A stretch of DNA of 64,000 nt, from assembly GCF_028372415.1 (NCBI RefSeq), contig NC_092873.1, positions 348,401,390-348,465,389 of the forward strand. The letters are read 5' to 3'. Positions 31,500 through 41,714 of this stretch are shown in pieces. The position numbers were made by a program, and so were the translations under genes. Every line of letters starts with the position of its first letter. Position 1 is the first letter of the stretch. The DNA comes from Notamacropus eugenii (Eukaryota; Chordata; Mammalia; Diprotodontia; Macropodidae). Below the pieces are notes generated by a model. That model had not been told where the DNA came from, ran no database searches, and saw only the letters and a program-made list of their open reading frames with translations.

Positions 31500-32170
31500 T
31501 GTGCATAAGGAAGGATTCTGCTGCAAATCAAATGGAAAGGTCCCATGGCCCTTACTGTGTATCAGCAAAGCAGATCATAATGCTTCTTAAATGTCACTGC
31601 TTCTGATAAAATCCTATCAGTTTCTGATGGTGAACTACCTGACAGTGCCAAGGACTTTGGTGACATGAACGTTCTTTTTTGGGTCTTCTATAGATGTGGT
31701 TATAGTACCTCTGGGAGCAGTTTCTAGGTTACATCTCTATAGGAGTTGCTCTGTAGGATGATGGATTTTAGTAAATGGACTGAGAGTATTGGTACTGCAA
31801 ATGTTCTTGGGTTTATTGTCCTGGGCTCTCTTCATCAGGGTCAAGGGGAGATGGTGGTAAAGGGGGCAGCAGTTGCTCTGTATCTCCCTTCATGGTGCCT
31901 CATTGCTTACGAGTGACAGCTGATTTGCAGTTTGTGGGGATGACAGGCCTTTCTCCACAGGCATTTCTATCCCCAGTGATGACCATGAGGGCTGCGCAGG
32001 AAGCAGGACTGGTGATCCATGGGTGGTGATGCCACTCCAAAGAAAGGAAAAGGCAGCTTTCAGGATACCGTGGAACCTTTGGGGCAGATATAGCCAGCCT
32101 GGCTCTGGGAGAAGGAGACCATAGCGTATTCCTTACACTTCTGTTTTGAACTCGGCTGGTATATCCCTTC
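31500..32170 (-). pseudogene. Probable Y-box (cold-shock domain) processed pseudogene
   Basis: The minus strand between about 31690 and 31590 reads KKNVHVTKVLGTVR, a stop, FTIRN, two stops, DFI. Y-box proteins (YBX1/2/3) share the cold-shock start [23 protein letters not shown], so the invariant TKVLGTV, F--RN and FI positions line up without a gap. W of the KWF motif has become TAG (TGG to TAG), and two more stops follow. Downstream, HLICS-type residues may be the rest of the domain after a deletion. The stretch up to 32170 contains no intron signs but cannot be aligned to a Y-box N-terminus from memory, so the outer limits are guesses. Y-box proteins bind single-stranded nucleic acid and mRNA; this copy cannot encode one. 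Confidence 0.6.
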
Positions 32171-32233
32171 CAGCCCCATGTCCTACTCCTGATCCTGACT
32201 CTCTAAGAAAAAGGTCCATTCTAATTTCTAGTT

Positions 32234-32363
32234 CAGGAGTGAGGAACCTGTGCTGTGGAGGCCACATGTGGCCCTCTAGGTCCTCAAATGAGGTCTTTTG
32301 AATCCAGGTAGGGCCACACTTGAGGACCTAGAAGGCTTCAAGGCCACAGGTTTCCCACCCCTG
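32234..32363. mobile_element. hAT-type MITE with terminal inverted repeats and 8-bp TSD
   Basis: The element starts 'caggagtgaggaacctgtg' and ends with 'cacaggtttcccacccctg', imperfect inverted termini beginning CAGG. Flanks are 'ttctagtt' (32226-32233) and 'tcctagtt' (32364-32371): 8 bp with one mismatch, the hAT hallmark. The inner halves ('gaggccacatgtggccctct' and 'gaggacctagaaggcttcaa') are also partly palindromic. Length is 130 bases, so it is non-autonomous. Confidence 0.85.
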
Positions 32364-32439
32364 TCCTAGTTTATACTGAACTGATTTTTCTCTTACTCTT
32401 AACTATCCTCTTCTTCTAAGACAGAAAGTACAGGTTCCC

Positions 32440-33235
32440 CTTTATTCTTGGTTTTCTGGAACCTGGATCTAAGAGCCTCTTAAAGGTCATCAATGATCTT
32501 TATCACCAGTTCTAGTGGCCTTTTCTCAACTGCTATTCTCTTTAACCTGTCTGCTACATTTGACACACACTTCAAAGTTTCCCTTCTTCTTCCTGTTCCC
32601 TCTAATCACACCTCTTGCAACTCATCATTGTAGGCTGTCTCAGTTAGTTTGGGGATGGTTGATTGAGCCATTTGATTATAACTGGTAGCAAAGGAATCAA
32701 GAAGACCTAAGTTCAAATTGTGCCTACCTTGGATAACTCCCTTAACTTCTATCTACCTCAGTTTCCTCATCTGTAAAATGGTTGTAATAATAACATTCTT
32801 CTTGAATAAATGAATGAAATTGAATAACAACTTCTCAGGGTTGTTGTCAGGACCAAATGACTTAATATATTTCCTACAACCACTCTTTGGGACTTCTTTG
32901 GACTTCATTCGCCCCCTCCCCCCACCGAGGAACCTCATCATTGGGAAATTTCATCATCTTGTTAGACCCACTGAACTTTGGTATTCAGATCTCATCAGTA
33001 CCCTCTGCCCCTCCAACCAAAGGGCATGGTCATGAACTCCCCCATTTAGGGAAGAGAGCCTGTCCCCCTCTTCCAAGTACCATCTCCTAGCCCTCCTTTG
33101 CAGCTTCCTTTTATAAATCATCTTCCCTCATTAGACTGTAAGCTCCTTGGGGCCAAAGAAAGTCTTTCTTTTTCATGCTTGCATCCCCAGCATGGTGCTG
33201 GCTTTTCAATAAATGTTTATTGACTGATTGACCAA
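32440..33235 (+). mobile_element. L2 LINE pieces, split by a SINE
   Basis: 'aaaggtcatcaatgatcttt' and 'acctgtctgctacatttgac' correspond to the L2 LSA-FDTV region; after the SINE (32660-32880) a 3' end follows with 'agactgtaagctccttgggg' and 'caataaatgtttattgactg'. Confidence 0.65.
32660..32880 (+). mobile_element. MIR/THER1-type SINE
   Basis: 'caagaagacctaagttcaaa', 'ctacctcagtttcctcatct', 'agggttgttgtcaggaccaa'. Confidence 0.75.
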
Positions 33236-33327
33236 TGTATAAGGTGCCACACAAACTTTAAAATGCTGTATAAATGTCCACCATCATTATTGCCCTTTCC
33301 AAAGAGCATTAGACATTTTTATACTTC

Positions 33328-33338
33328 AAAAGATTTCA
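33328..33338. repeat. Left target-site duplication of HAL1 (+)
   Basis: 'aaaagatttca', repeated exactly at 35941-35951 directly after the A-tail. Confidence 0.9.
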
Positions 33339-35940
33339 GGGGCAGAGCCAAGATGGTGGAGTAGAAAGACGCACATACACATAGCTCCGAACCCACAACC
33401 CATAGAACATCTACAAAAAAGTAACTCACGACGAATTCTGCACCCAGAGGCCACAGAACATTGGAGCGAGGGAGATTTCTGTTACAGAGAGACCTGCAAA
33501 CCTCTCGCAAAAGGTCCTTCGCACCGCGGACTGGGCACCGGGACTGGGAGCTGAGTACAGCCCTGCCACGGCCGCGGCACTGAGAGGAAAAGATCCGAGC
33601 AGGCTTCAGGGACGGGATCTCCAGCGGCCACGTGGGTCCCTCCACCCACAGGTGACGGGGGTCGGTGAGAGGGTCTCTTTGGTGGGTCGAGAGGGGAGTG
33701 GGGTGCCCCCATAACTCAGGCCCCCTCGAGAGGCAACAGCGGAGATGGGAGCAGACCGGGGCTCCCCAAGCAGGCAGGAGCCCGGATCCATTGTTGAAGG
33801 TCTCTGCATAAACCCCCAGAGGGAACTGAGCCCGTGAGGCAGCCCTGCCCCCACCTGAGCACCTGAACTTAATCTCACACTGAATAGCAGCCCTGCCCCC
33901 TCCCAAAGCCCTAAGGCTGGGAAGCAGCATTTGAATCTCAAACCCCAAGGGCTGGCTGGGAGGATCCGGAGGCGAAGTGGGTGTGAAGAGAATATTCAGA
34001 AGTCAAATCACTGGCTGGGAAAATGCCCAGAAAAGGGAAAAGAAATAAGACTATAGAAGGTTACTTTCTTGGGGAACAGGCATTTCCTCCCTTCCTTTCT
34101 GATGAGGAAGAACAATGCTTACCATCAGGCAAAGACACAGAAGTCAAGGCCTCTATATCCCAGCCCACTCAGTGGGCTCAGGCCATAGAAGAGCTCATAG
34201 AAAATCAAGTTAGAGAGGTGGAAGAAAAGATGGGAAGAGAAATGAGAGACATGCAGTCAAAGCATGAACAGCAGATCAGCTCCCTGCTAAAGGAGACCCC
34301 AAAAAATGCTGAAGAAAATAACACCTTGAAAAATAGGCTAACTCAACTGGCAAAAGAGGTTCAAGAAGCCAATGAGGAGAAGAATGCTTTCAAAAGCAGA
34401 ATTAGCCAAATGGAAAAGGAGATTCAAAAGATCACTGAAGAAAATAGTTCTTTCAAAATTAGAATGGAACAGATGGAGGCTAATGACTTTATGAGAAACC
34501 AAGAAATCACAAAACAAAACCAAAAGAATGAAAAAATGGAAGATAACATGAAATATCTCATTGGAAAAACAAACGATCTGGAGAATAGATCCAGGAGAGA
34601 CAATTTAAAAATTATGGGACTACCTGAAAGCCAGGATCAAAAAAAGAGCCTAGACATCATCTTTCATGAAATTATCAAGGAAAACTGCCCTGAGATTCTA
34701 GAACCAGAGGGCAAAATAAGTATTCAAGGAATCCACAGATCCGCCTGAAAAAGATCCAAAAAGAGAAACTCCTAGGAACATTGTGGCCAAATTCCAGAGT
34801 TCCCAGGTCAAGGAGAAAATATTGCAAGCAGCTAGAAAGAAACAACTCAAGCATTGTGGAAATACAATCAGGATAACACAAGATCTAGCAGCTTCCACAT
34901 TAAGGGATCGAAGGGCGTGGTATAGGATATTCCAGAAGTCAAAGGAACTAGGACTAAAACCAAGAATCACCTACCCAGCAAAACTGAATATGATACTTCA
35001 GGGGAAAAATTGGTCTTTCAGTGAGAGGACTTTCAAGCATTCTTGATGAAAAGACCAGAGCTGAAAAGAAAATTTGACTTTCAAACACAAGAATGAAGAG
35101 AAGCATGAAAAAGTAAATAGCAAAGAGAAGTCATAAGGGCCATTACAAAAGTTGAACTGTTTACATTCCTACATGGAAAGACAATATTTGTAACTCTTGA
35201 AACTATTCAGCATCTGGGGACAGGGTGGGATAACACACACACACATGCACACGCACACGCACGCACACATAGAGACAGAGTGCACAGAGTGAATTGAAGA
35301 GGATGGGATCATATCTTAAAAAAAATGAAATCAAGCAGTGAGAGAGAAATATATTGGGAGGAGAAAGGGAGAAATGGAATGGGGCAAATTATCTTTCATA
35401 AAAGAGGCAAGCAAAAGACTTATCAGTGGAGGGATAAAGAGGGGAGGTGAGAGAAAAACATGAAGTTTACTCTCATCATATTCCACTAAAGGAAGGAATA
35501 AAATGCACACTCATTTTGGTATGAAAACCTATCTTACAATACAGGAAAGTGGGGGATAAGGGGATAAGCAGGGTGGGGGGGATGATGGAAGGGAGGGCAT
35601 GGGGAGGAAGGAGCAATTTGAGGTCAACACTCATGGGGAGGGTCAGGATCAAAAGAGAGAACAGAAGTAATGGGGGACAGGATATGATGGAGGGAAATAT
35701 AATTAGTTCTTACAGAACACTACTATTATGGAAGTCATTTGCAAAACTACACAGATCTGGCCTATATTGAATTGCTTGCCTTCCAAAGGGAAGGGGTGGG
35801 GAGGGAGGGAGGGCAGATTGGCAGACAGGGGCAATTAGAAGGCTCGGTGTTTTGGGGTGGGGGGAGGGGACAAAAGGGGAGAAAATGTGGAACCCAAAAT
35901 TTTGTGAAAATGAATGTTAAAAGTTAAATAAATTAAAAAA
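33339..35940 (+). mobile_element. HAL1 (half-LINE-1), plus-strand copy
   Basis: Begins 'ggggcagagccaagatggtg', the usual start of marsupial L1/HAL1 5' UTRs. It has a GC-rich 5' UTR (to about 34022), an ORF1-like region (34023-35096), a purine-rich 3' UTR and an A-tail after 'gttaaataaatt'. Only about 840 bases separate the ORF1 end from the tail, so there is no endonuclease or reverse transcriptase: the HAL1 layout. Known HAL1 elements derive from L1 and are mobilised in trans by L1. An exact 11-bp target duplication (33328-33338 and 35941-35951) shows one intact insertion. A 209-codon frame on the opposite strand (33319-33948) comes from the GC-rich 5' UTR and is not a gene. A CA-rich tract sits at 35231-35270. 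The alternative, an internally deleted L1, would need an ORF2 scar, which I do not see. Confidence 0.88.
34023..35096 (+). pseudogene. HAL1 ORF1p-like coding region with two frameshifts
   Basis: ORF1p is the L1-type RNA-binding, trimerising nucleic-acid chaperone. The ATG at 34023 opens MPRKGKRNKT, then comes a long heptad-rich coiled coil (about residues 55-180, rich in E/K/Q with L/I/M at core positions), then the RRM motif NRSRRDNLKIMGLPE at about 190-205. The frame stops at 34748 after IHRSA; the C-terminal domain goes on in the next frame (34744-35027; KEKILQAARK, PRITYPAKL), and a second shift near 35015-35028 leads to the final FQAFLMKRPEL segment, ending at 35094-35096. One-base losses explain both shifts. 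With three segments out of frame the copy is dead, though sequence loss is mild. Confidence 0.85.
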
Positions 35941-35951
35941 AAAAGATTTCA

Positions 35952-36555
35952 TCAGTGAACATTGAAAACTGGGAATATTTTTTTTTTGAAAACCTCTAGA
36001 CTATGTCACTCTTATTTATTCATCAAACAGTCATTTTACGAAAGGCACTGGGCTATTTTTCTGTCACCCTAAAAAATGCCTTTTGCTCCATGTGGCAGGC
36101 CAAGATGATCTAGCTGGATAACATACATGGTGCAGCTGGAGAGAACTAAGAAGAAACTTTCCCCAGGTGGATGATCTGATGTCCAGGGGCAGGCCCTTGG
36201 ATTGACACACATCTGGAGGGGAGGTCCTTTCCCAGAAGCAGGAGTTGCCCTGCTTGCTACAAACAACAGTGCAACCACCCCTAGGAGTGGGTGGGTACAC
36301 TCGATCTGTATTTTTATGCCTCGGTAAAAGAGGCATAAAAAGAAATTGTCAGATTTAAATACTTTGACTCTGAGTGCTCGATTCACTCCTGGGCAAAAGA
36401 ACCCACCTAGAACATCCCATTACTTACATAGTACAGTCTACTTACACCCACCCTGTGTCTTTTTATTGACCTTTGGATTATTTGTCATTTTAATTCTTCT
36501 GAGAGACAAGTGTTTCCTGATTGTCAGATACAGATCATTGCCAGTAGTACAATAC
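35952..36555. other. No gene or repeat recognised; contains a perfect hairpin
   Basis: Sequence between the two HAL1 copies. The only structure is the inverted repeat at 36311-36341. It could be the distal part of the decayed RTE element that follows, but no conserved residue supports that. Confidence 0.3.
36311..36341. repeat. Perfect 12-bp inverted repeat with 7-base loop
   Basis: Arms 'tttttatgcctc' (36311-36322) and 'gaggcataaaaa' (36330-36341) are exact reverse complements around 'ggtaaaa'. Confidence 0.9.
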
Positions 36556-36559
36556 AAAT

Positions 36560-37199
36560 AGTAAAAAGATGGACTTCTACAGGCAATTGGTAATCACTGA
36601 AAGCAGGTGTTTTCCCAAACATGTCAGCCTGATCTCCATAATTCAATTTCAGGTCCAGCTCACTATCTTTTTGTTGTAGTGATCTTACTATTAATAAACT
36701 GATTCAATTGGCTGCCTATTCAGCTGCATTACCTGGGAAATATACATCCTCATTTGTTCATCTGTATATTTCAGTAAGGAAGCTTCCTAGTGTGCCTGGG
36801 TTTAATGTGATTAGTATGACACCATCTGTGAAGAGGAACATTTGGAAAATCTGGCTATTGGTCAGAAACCCTTCTTTCGATTGGACCCTCCTCTGAAAAT
36901 CATCCTTAATATAATAAATGCTCTGAGCAAATGAATGGCTACCTGCTTAATACCTTGTGGAGTGCCAATACTCAGTGGATTGTTGAACATAGCTTTCTCT
37001 GCCTTAAAGTACTGAATGATTCTTGACACATCCAAGTGTCTCAAGGTATTGGATTAGAACACTTTCAATGGAGCTAGATATGCGTCTTTTTGTGTCTTGA
37101 GGAGAGACACATGTGCTCTAGCCTGTGAGGCAACCCAACTCCATGATATACATCAGAGCTATCTGGAATGAGCCCAGATTTCAAGACTTCATTTTACTG
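36560..37199 (-). mobile_element. RTE-clade LINE reverse-transcriptase fragment (downstream part)
   Basis: Minus-strand translation gives NPLSIGTPQGIKQ (36943-36980), like the RTE motif P--IP-R-G-KQGD, and then LFTDGVILIT (about 36808-36837), an eroded FADDVVLI catalytic box in which the second aspartate has become glycine. LLRAFIILRMIFR sits between, where L--A---IFR is expected. Several stops and shifts. It continues beyond the HAL1 insertion at 39940-40260. Confidence 0.6.
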
Positions 37200-37214
37200 T
37201 GATTCAAACTTTCT
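37200..37214. repeat. Target-site duplication of HAL1 (-), left copy
   Basis: 'tgattcaaactttct', repeated exactly at 39925-39939. Confidence 0.92.
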
Positions 37215-39924
37215 CTTTTTTTAATATACAATTTATTTATTTTTCAGTTTTTAACAATCACTTTCAAGAGAATTTGAATTCAAAATTTTCTCCCCATCTC
37301 TCCTCACCCCCCACCCCAGGACAGCATGCACCCCATCCACCCCTTCCTCCAGTCTGTCCTTCCTTCTATTATCCACCTTTTTTCCATCTCCCTCCCTCTT
37401 TATTTTCCTGTAGGGCAAAATAGATCTCTAAACTCCATTACCTATATAGCTTAATTTCCAGTTGCATGATAAAACAATTTTTCTTAACATTCATTCTTAA
37501 AGCTTTGCGTTACATATTCTCTCCCTCCCTCCCCACCCACCCTCATTGAGAAAACAAGCAATTCAATATAGGTCATACATGTGTAACAATGCAAAAACTT
37601 CCATAATAATTATGTTGTAAAAGACTAACCACATTGCCCTCTGTCTTATCCTGCCCTTCATTTATTCCATTCTCTCATTTGATCTGTCCTCCCACAATAG
37701 TGTTTGCTTCTGATTATGGCTTTCCCCAATTTGCTGTCCCTTGTAGTATTTTCCCTCTTCTATCACCTTCCCCCTTGCCTTCCTGAAAGGTAAAATAAAT
37801 TTCCATATCCAACTGAATGTGTGTTATTCCCTCCTTAAGCCAAATTCCATGAGAGTAAGGTTCAATTATTTCCTTTCATCTCCCCTCCATCGTAAAAGCT
37901 TTTTCTTCTTTCTTTTATGTGAGATGATTTGCTACATTCTACCTCTCCCTTTCTCTTTCTCCTAGTACATTCCATTCAACAGTAAATTTTATTTTTTTTA
38001 GGTATTCTCTCTTCATATTCAGCTCACTCTCTGCTGACACACTTACGTATATATTCCCTCTAACTACCTTAATACTGAAAAAGGTCTCATGAGTTATAAA
38101 CAATATCTTTTCATGTAAGAATGTAAACAATTCAACTTTAATGAGTTCCTCAAGACTTCTCTATCCTGTTTACCTTTTCATTTTTCTCCTGATTCTTGTA
38201 TTTGAAAGTCACATTTTCTATTCAGCTCTGGTCCTTTCAACAAGAATGCTTGGAAGTTCTCTATTTCGTTGAAATTCCATTTTTTCCCCTGAAGTATTAT
38301 ACGCAGTTTTGCTGGGTAGGTGATTCTTGGTTTAAATCCTATCTCCTTTGACTTCTGAAATATCATATTCCTTCAGTCACAGTGTAGAAGCTAGTAAATC
38401 CTGTGTTATCATGATTACATTTCCACAATACTTGAATTGTTTCTTGAATTGTTTTGGCTGGTTGTTATATTTTCTCCATGACCTGGGATCTCTGGAATTT
38501 GGCTACAACATTCCTGGGAGTTTTCCTTTTGGTATCTCTTTCAGGAGGTGATCAGTAAATTCTTTCCATTTCTATTTTACCTTCTGGTTCTAGAATATCA
38601 GGGCAGTTTTCCTTGATAATTTCTTGGAAGATGATGTCAGCTCCTTTTTGATCATGGTTTTCAGGTAGACCAATACTTTTTAAATTATCTCTCCTGGATC
38701 TATTTTCCAGGTCAGTTGTTTTTCCAATGAGATATTTCACACTGTCTTCTATTTTTTTCATTCTTTTGGTTTTGTTTGATAACTTCTTGGTTTCTCATCA
38801 AGCCTTTATCTTCCATCTGCTCCATTCTAATTTTTAAAGAATTATTTTCTTCATTGAGCTTTTGAACCTCCTTTTCCATTTGTCCAGTTCTGCTTTTTAA
38901 AGCATTCTTTTCCTCATTGGCTTTTTAGACCCCTTTTGCCATTTGGGTTAGTCTATTTTTAAAGGTGTTATTTTCTTCAGCATTTTTTTGGGTCTCCTTT
39001 AGCAAGGTGTGGACCTGCTTCTCATGATTTTCTTGCATTGCTCTCCTTTGTCTTCCCAATTTTTCCTCCACCTCTCTTACTTGATTTTCAAAATCCTTTT
39101 TGAGCTCTTCTATGACCTGAAACCATTGCACATTTTTTGGAGGTTTTAGAGGTAGAAGCCTTGACTTTTATATCTTCCTCTGCTGGTATGCTTTGTTCTT
39201 CCTCATTTGGAAGGATGGAAGAAAATAACTTTCACCAAGAAAGTAACCATCTATAGTCTTATTTTTTTCCCTTTTGGGGGGGCATTTTCCCAGTTACTTG
39301 ACTTTTGAGTCCTTTGTCAAGTGGAGGGTATACTCTAGGGACCTGTAAGTTCTCAGTTCCTCCAAAGTGACACAATCAAGAGAGAGAAGTTTAGTCTTCT
39401 CCTGGCCTGTGCTCTGGTCTGTGAGCTACCATAAGCACTCTTTTCTGCCCAGGAACTATGAGTAGGGTTCCCTCTCCACAGCCACCTTCAGCTCCACCAA
39501 GCCAGCACTCCTCCTTACCCTAGGACTGCCACTCAGAACTGAGATCCAGATCAGCTTTATTCCCTCAGGGTCTTTAGACCAAGGGCTCCAAAAGTGGACA
39601 CTGCTACTGCCCTGGATCCGGGACTGGAGCCAGACCCCCCTCTCACCCAGGTGAAAGAGCTTTCTTACTGACCTTTGAACCTGTCTTTGGCATTGGTGGG
39701 GTGAGAAATCTGGGAACTGCAGCTGCTGCCCATGATTCCACGCCCTGAACCCTGCTCCAGTCCTGTCCATGATGCATAGCCAAGGCTGGGCTATGCTCCG
39801 CTCTGAGCTCTGTGTTGGCCTTCCAGGCTGTCTTGGGCTAGAAATCTCTTTCACTCTGTCATTTTGTGGCTTCTGCTGCTCTAGAATTTGTTTAGTCATT
39901 TTTATAGGTATTTTATGGGCTATC
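37215..39924 (-). mobile_element. HAL1 (half-LINE-1), minus-strand copy
   Basis: A 2.7-kb element flanked by an exact 15-bp target duplication. The left edge is T-rich ('cttttttttaatat'-like; reversed tail), followed by the reversed 3' UTR, ORF1-like pieces (38178-39285) and a 5' UTR to 39924. ORF1 and tail are again separated by under 1 kb with no ORF2. Compared with the plus copy, its 3' UTR aligns in order ('acagttcaactttaatgag' context against 'gttgaactgtttacattcct'). The usual first bases are absent, so it is 5'-truncated or uses another 5' UTR. A 158-codon frame (39456-39932) runs in sense through the 5' UTR and has no known domain. Confidence 0.85.
38178..39285 (-). pseudogene. HAL1 ORF1p-like coding region, several breaks
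   Basis: The ATG is at 39285 (MPPQKGK-like start after a C-run). Three recognisable blocks follow: a coiled-coil segment at 39131-38925 (NQVREVEEKLGRQRRAM, LLKETQKNAEENNTFKNR), the RRM at 38761-38552 (NRSRRDNLKSIGLPENHD), and the C-terminal domain at 38366-38178 (PRITYPAKLRIILQGKKW). Stops and frameshifts separate them. It is more decayed than the plus-strand copy, suggesting an older insertion or a different subfamily. Confidence 0.82.
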
Positions 39925-39939
39925 TGATTCAAACTTTCT
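39925..39939. repeat. Target-site duplication of HAL1 (-), right copy
   Basis: Exact repeat of 37200-37214. Confidence 0.92.
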
Positions 39940-40260
39940 TAACATCAATAAACAACAAACATAAGATCCTCCACATCTTAGTCAGTTTTGTGAACATAAT
40001 GATGTGGTTCATGGTAGAAAATGTCGAGTGAAAAACTTTCATTTTTTTCTTTTTTAATTAAGGATTTTAGATGTGAGATTAGGCATATGGGTGAGTTGAA
40101 GTCTTCTCAATCATCACATTGATAAAAGTATAGCTTGTGATAGTTTCCATTGGGGTGGGGGGAGGAGTCTCCCTCTCTCTGAGAAATCTTAAGAATCAAT
40201 TTCTAAATTCCTTCCAAATTGTGTCCTCCAGCAAGAAATTGTTCTGTATGTGATATCTGG
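39940..40260 (-). mobile_element. RTE-clade LINE reverse-transcriptase fragment (upstream part)
   Basis: The minus strand reads FSTMNHI (39998-40022) and ILCLLFIDVKK (about 39941-39975). RTE-type reverse transcriptases carry AGFR-G-ST-DHI and LCLTFIDLKKAFDS here. The catalytic FID is kept; the following reading frame is cut by HAL1 (-) and resumes at 37199. Confidence 0.65.
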
Positions 40261-40379
40261 TCATTTCCAGACAACTATCGTGTCTTCATCTTCTTATGTA
40301 TATGCCATTATCACTTCTTAGGGCTGTCTAAATGTGGTATTTCCACTGTTGTTTTCAGCTTTCTTTTGTGTGTTAGATT

Positions 40380-40510
40380 ATAAGCTCCTTGAAGGCAGGG
40401 AATGTCTTTGTTTGTACTTGTATTTATATCCCAGTCACTAAGCCTAGTGCCTGGCATATAATAGATGTTTAATAAATATTTATTAATTGAATGATTGACT
40501 GATTGCTGTT
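40380..40510 (+). mobile_element. L2 3' tail fragment
   Basis: 'ataagctccttgaaggcagg', 'tagtgcctggcatataatag', 'taataaatatttattaattg'. Confidence 0.65.
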
Positions 40511-40559
40511 GATGAAAATAAATCACTGCCAAAATGCTGCCAAGCATGTTTCATTTCTG

Positions 40560-41100
40560 ATCCATTTGCTGTCTTCATTCCAGTTTCCCACATAATTCAG
40601 CTAGTGGGTCCTAGCCTCTGACACCCTCTGACACCAGGTTCCTATCATGAAGATCCTCAAAATCTACTAGTGATCAGGATCATGAATTCAAAACTAGAAG
40701 AAGCCTTTGAGGGCAACTCTTTTGACTTATTTTTGCCCCTGCCCATAGTTAAGAACTTTGGGAAACTTCTCTAATTAACTCATTTCCAGTGTATTCAGTT
40801 GACTCATCTTCTAACAAACCAAGGCTCCCAATGGCACCAAAGATGTAAGATACTGGGTCATAAAAGAACTGAACAATAAAGCAATAGGGAGTAATCACAG
40901 CTGCACACCTGGTGAGCACAGTTTCATTGAACTTCCTCACAGAGTGGTTTGGGTCTTGACCCCCTCCAAACACTCATGACTCCAACAGGGGAAGTCTGGA
41001 CAAAGTTCTCTGAAGCCAGAAAGAGGTTAGACTTCACTTCAGTGGAGCTTCCCCTCTTCATCTTTTATCAGATTTCCAACTGTTCTCAGTTAGGATGGTA
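40560..41100. other. No recognisable feature
   Basis: A 75-codon minus-strand frame (40749-40973) has a hydrophobic centre (CFIVQFFYDPVSYIFGAIGS) but no family resemblance or splice context. Confidence 0.3.
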
Positions 41101-41101
41101 A

Positions 41102-41348
41102 GGGCAGCTAAGGGGTACAGTGGGTAGAGGGCCAAGCCTGGAGTCAGGAAAACTCATCTTCCTGAGTTCAGATCTGGCCTCACACAACTTCCTAGCTGTG
41201 TGACCCCTGGGCAAGTCACTTTACTTTGTTTGCCTCAGTTTCCTCATCTGTCAAATAAATCAGAGAAGGAAATGTCAAAACACTCCAGGATTTTTGCCAA
41301 GAACACTCCAAAAGTGATCATGAAGAGTTGGCACAACTGAACAATAAT
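41102..41348 (+). mobile_element. MAR1/WSINE-like CORE-SINE
   Basis: Full-length forward copy: 'gggcagctaaggggtacagt' head, 'ctagctgtgtgacccctggg', 'tgcctcagtttcctcatctg', tail 'gaagagttggcacaactgaa'. Confidence 0.85.
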
Positions 41349-41349
41349 A

Positions 41350-41535
41350 ACATAGGATTATAGTTGGGGGCTGAAAGGGACCTTTGAGGTCATTAAGTCC
41401 CACCCTCTCATTTTATAAATGAGGAATTTGAGTCATGGAGAAATTAAGTGATTTGCTTAGGATCACACAGCTAGTCAGTATCTGAAGTGAGATTTGAAAG
41501 TTTTCCTTATTCCAAGTCCAATGTCTTATCCATGG
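41350..41535 (-). mobile_element. MIR-type SINE
   Basis: 'ggctgaaagggacctttgag', 'ttataaatgaggaatttgag', 'ggatcacacagctagtcagt'. Confidence 0.7.
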
Positions 41536-41714
41536 TTCTCAGTCACTTCCTTGACCATCCTCCATGGAGCATTTCCTGGCTTTGCCAATAACTTTTATTT
41601 TCCTTCTGTAACAATGTGTTTTTAGGAGCTGAGGCGAGGTAAGTATACTGAATAGATTTATTAGGACATTCATTCCCCCTGAACACATACCCTCCTACTG
41701 ACTCATTGCCTAGA

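Noticed and set aside
33319-33948. 209-codon minus-strand open frame
   Set aside because: It is antisense to the GC-rich 5' UTR of HAL1 (+); GC-rich DNA has few stops. Peptide is P/S/R-rich with no domain.
39456-39932. 158-codon minus-strand open frame
   Set aside because: Lies in the HAL1 (-) 5' UTR and its start is in flanking DNA; not seen as a frame in the plus copy.
40749-40973. 75-codon minus-strand frame with a hydrophobic centre, considered as a membrane-protein exon
   Set aside because: No acceptor or donor at sensible positions and no family match.
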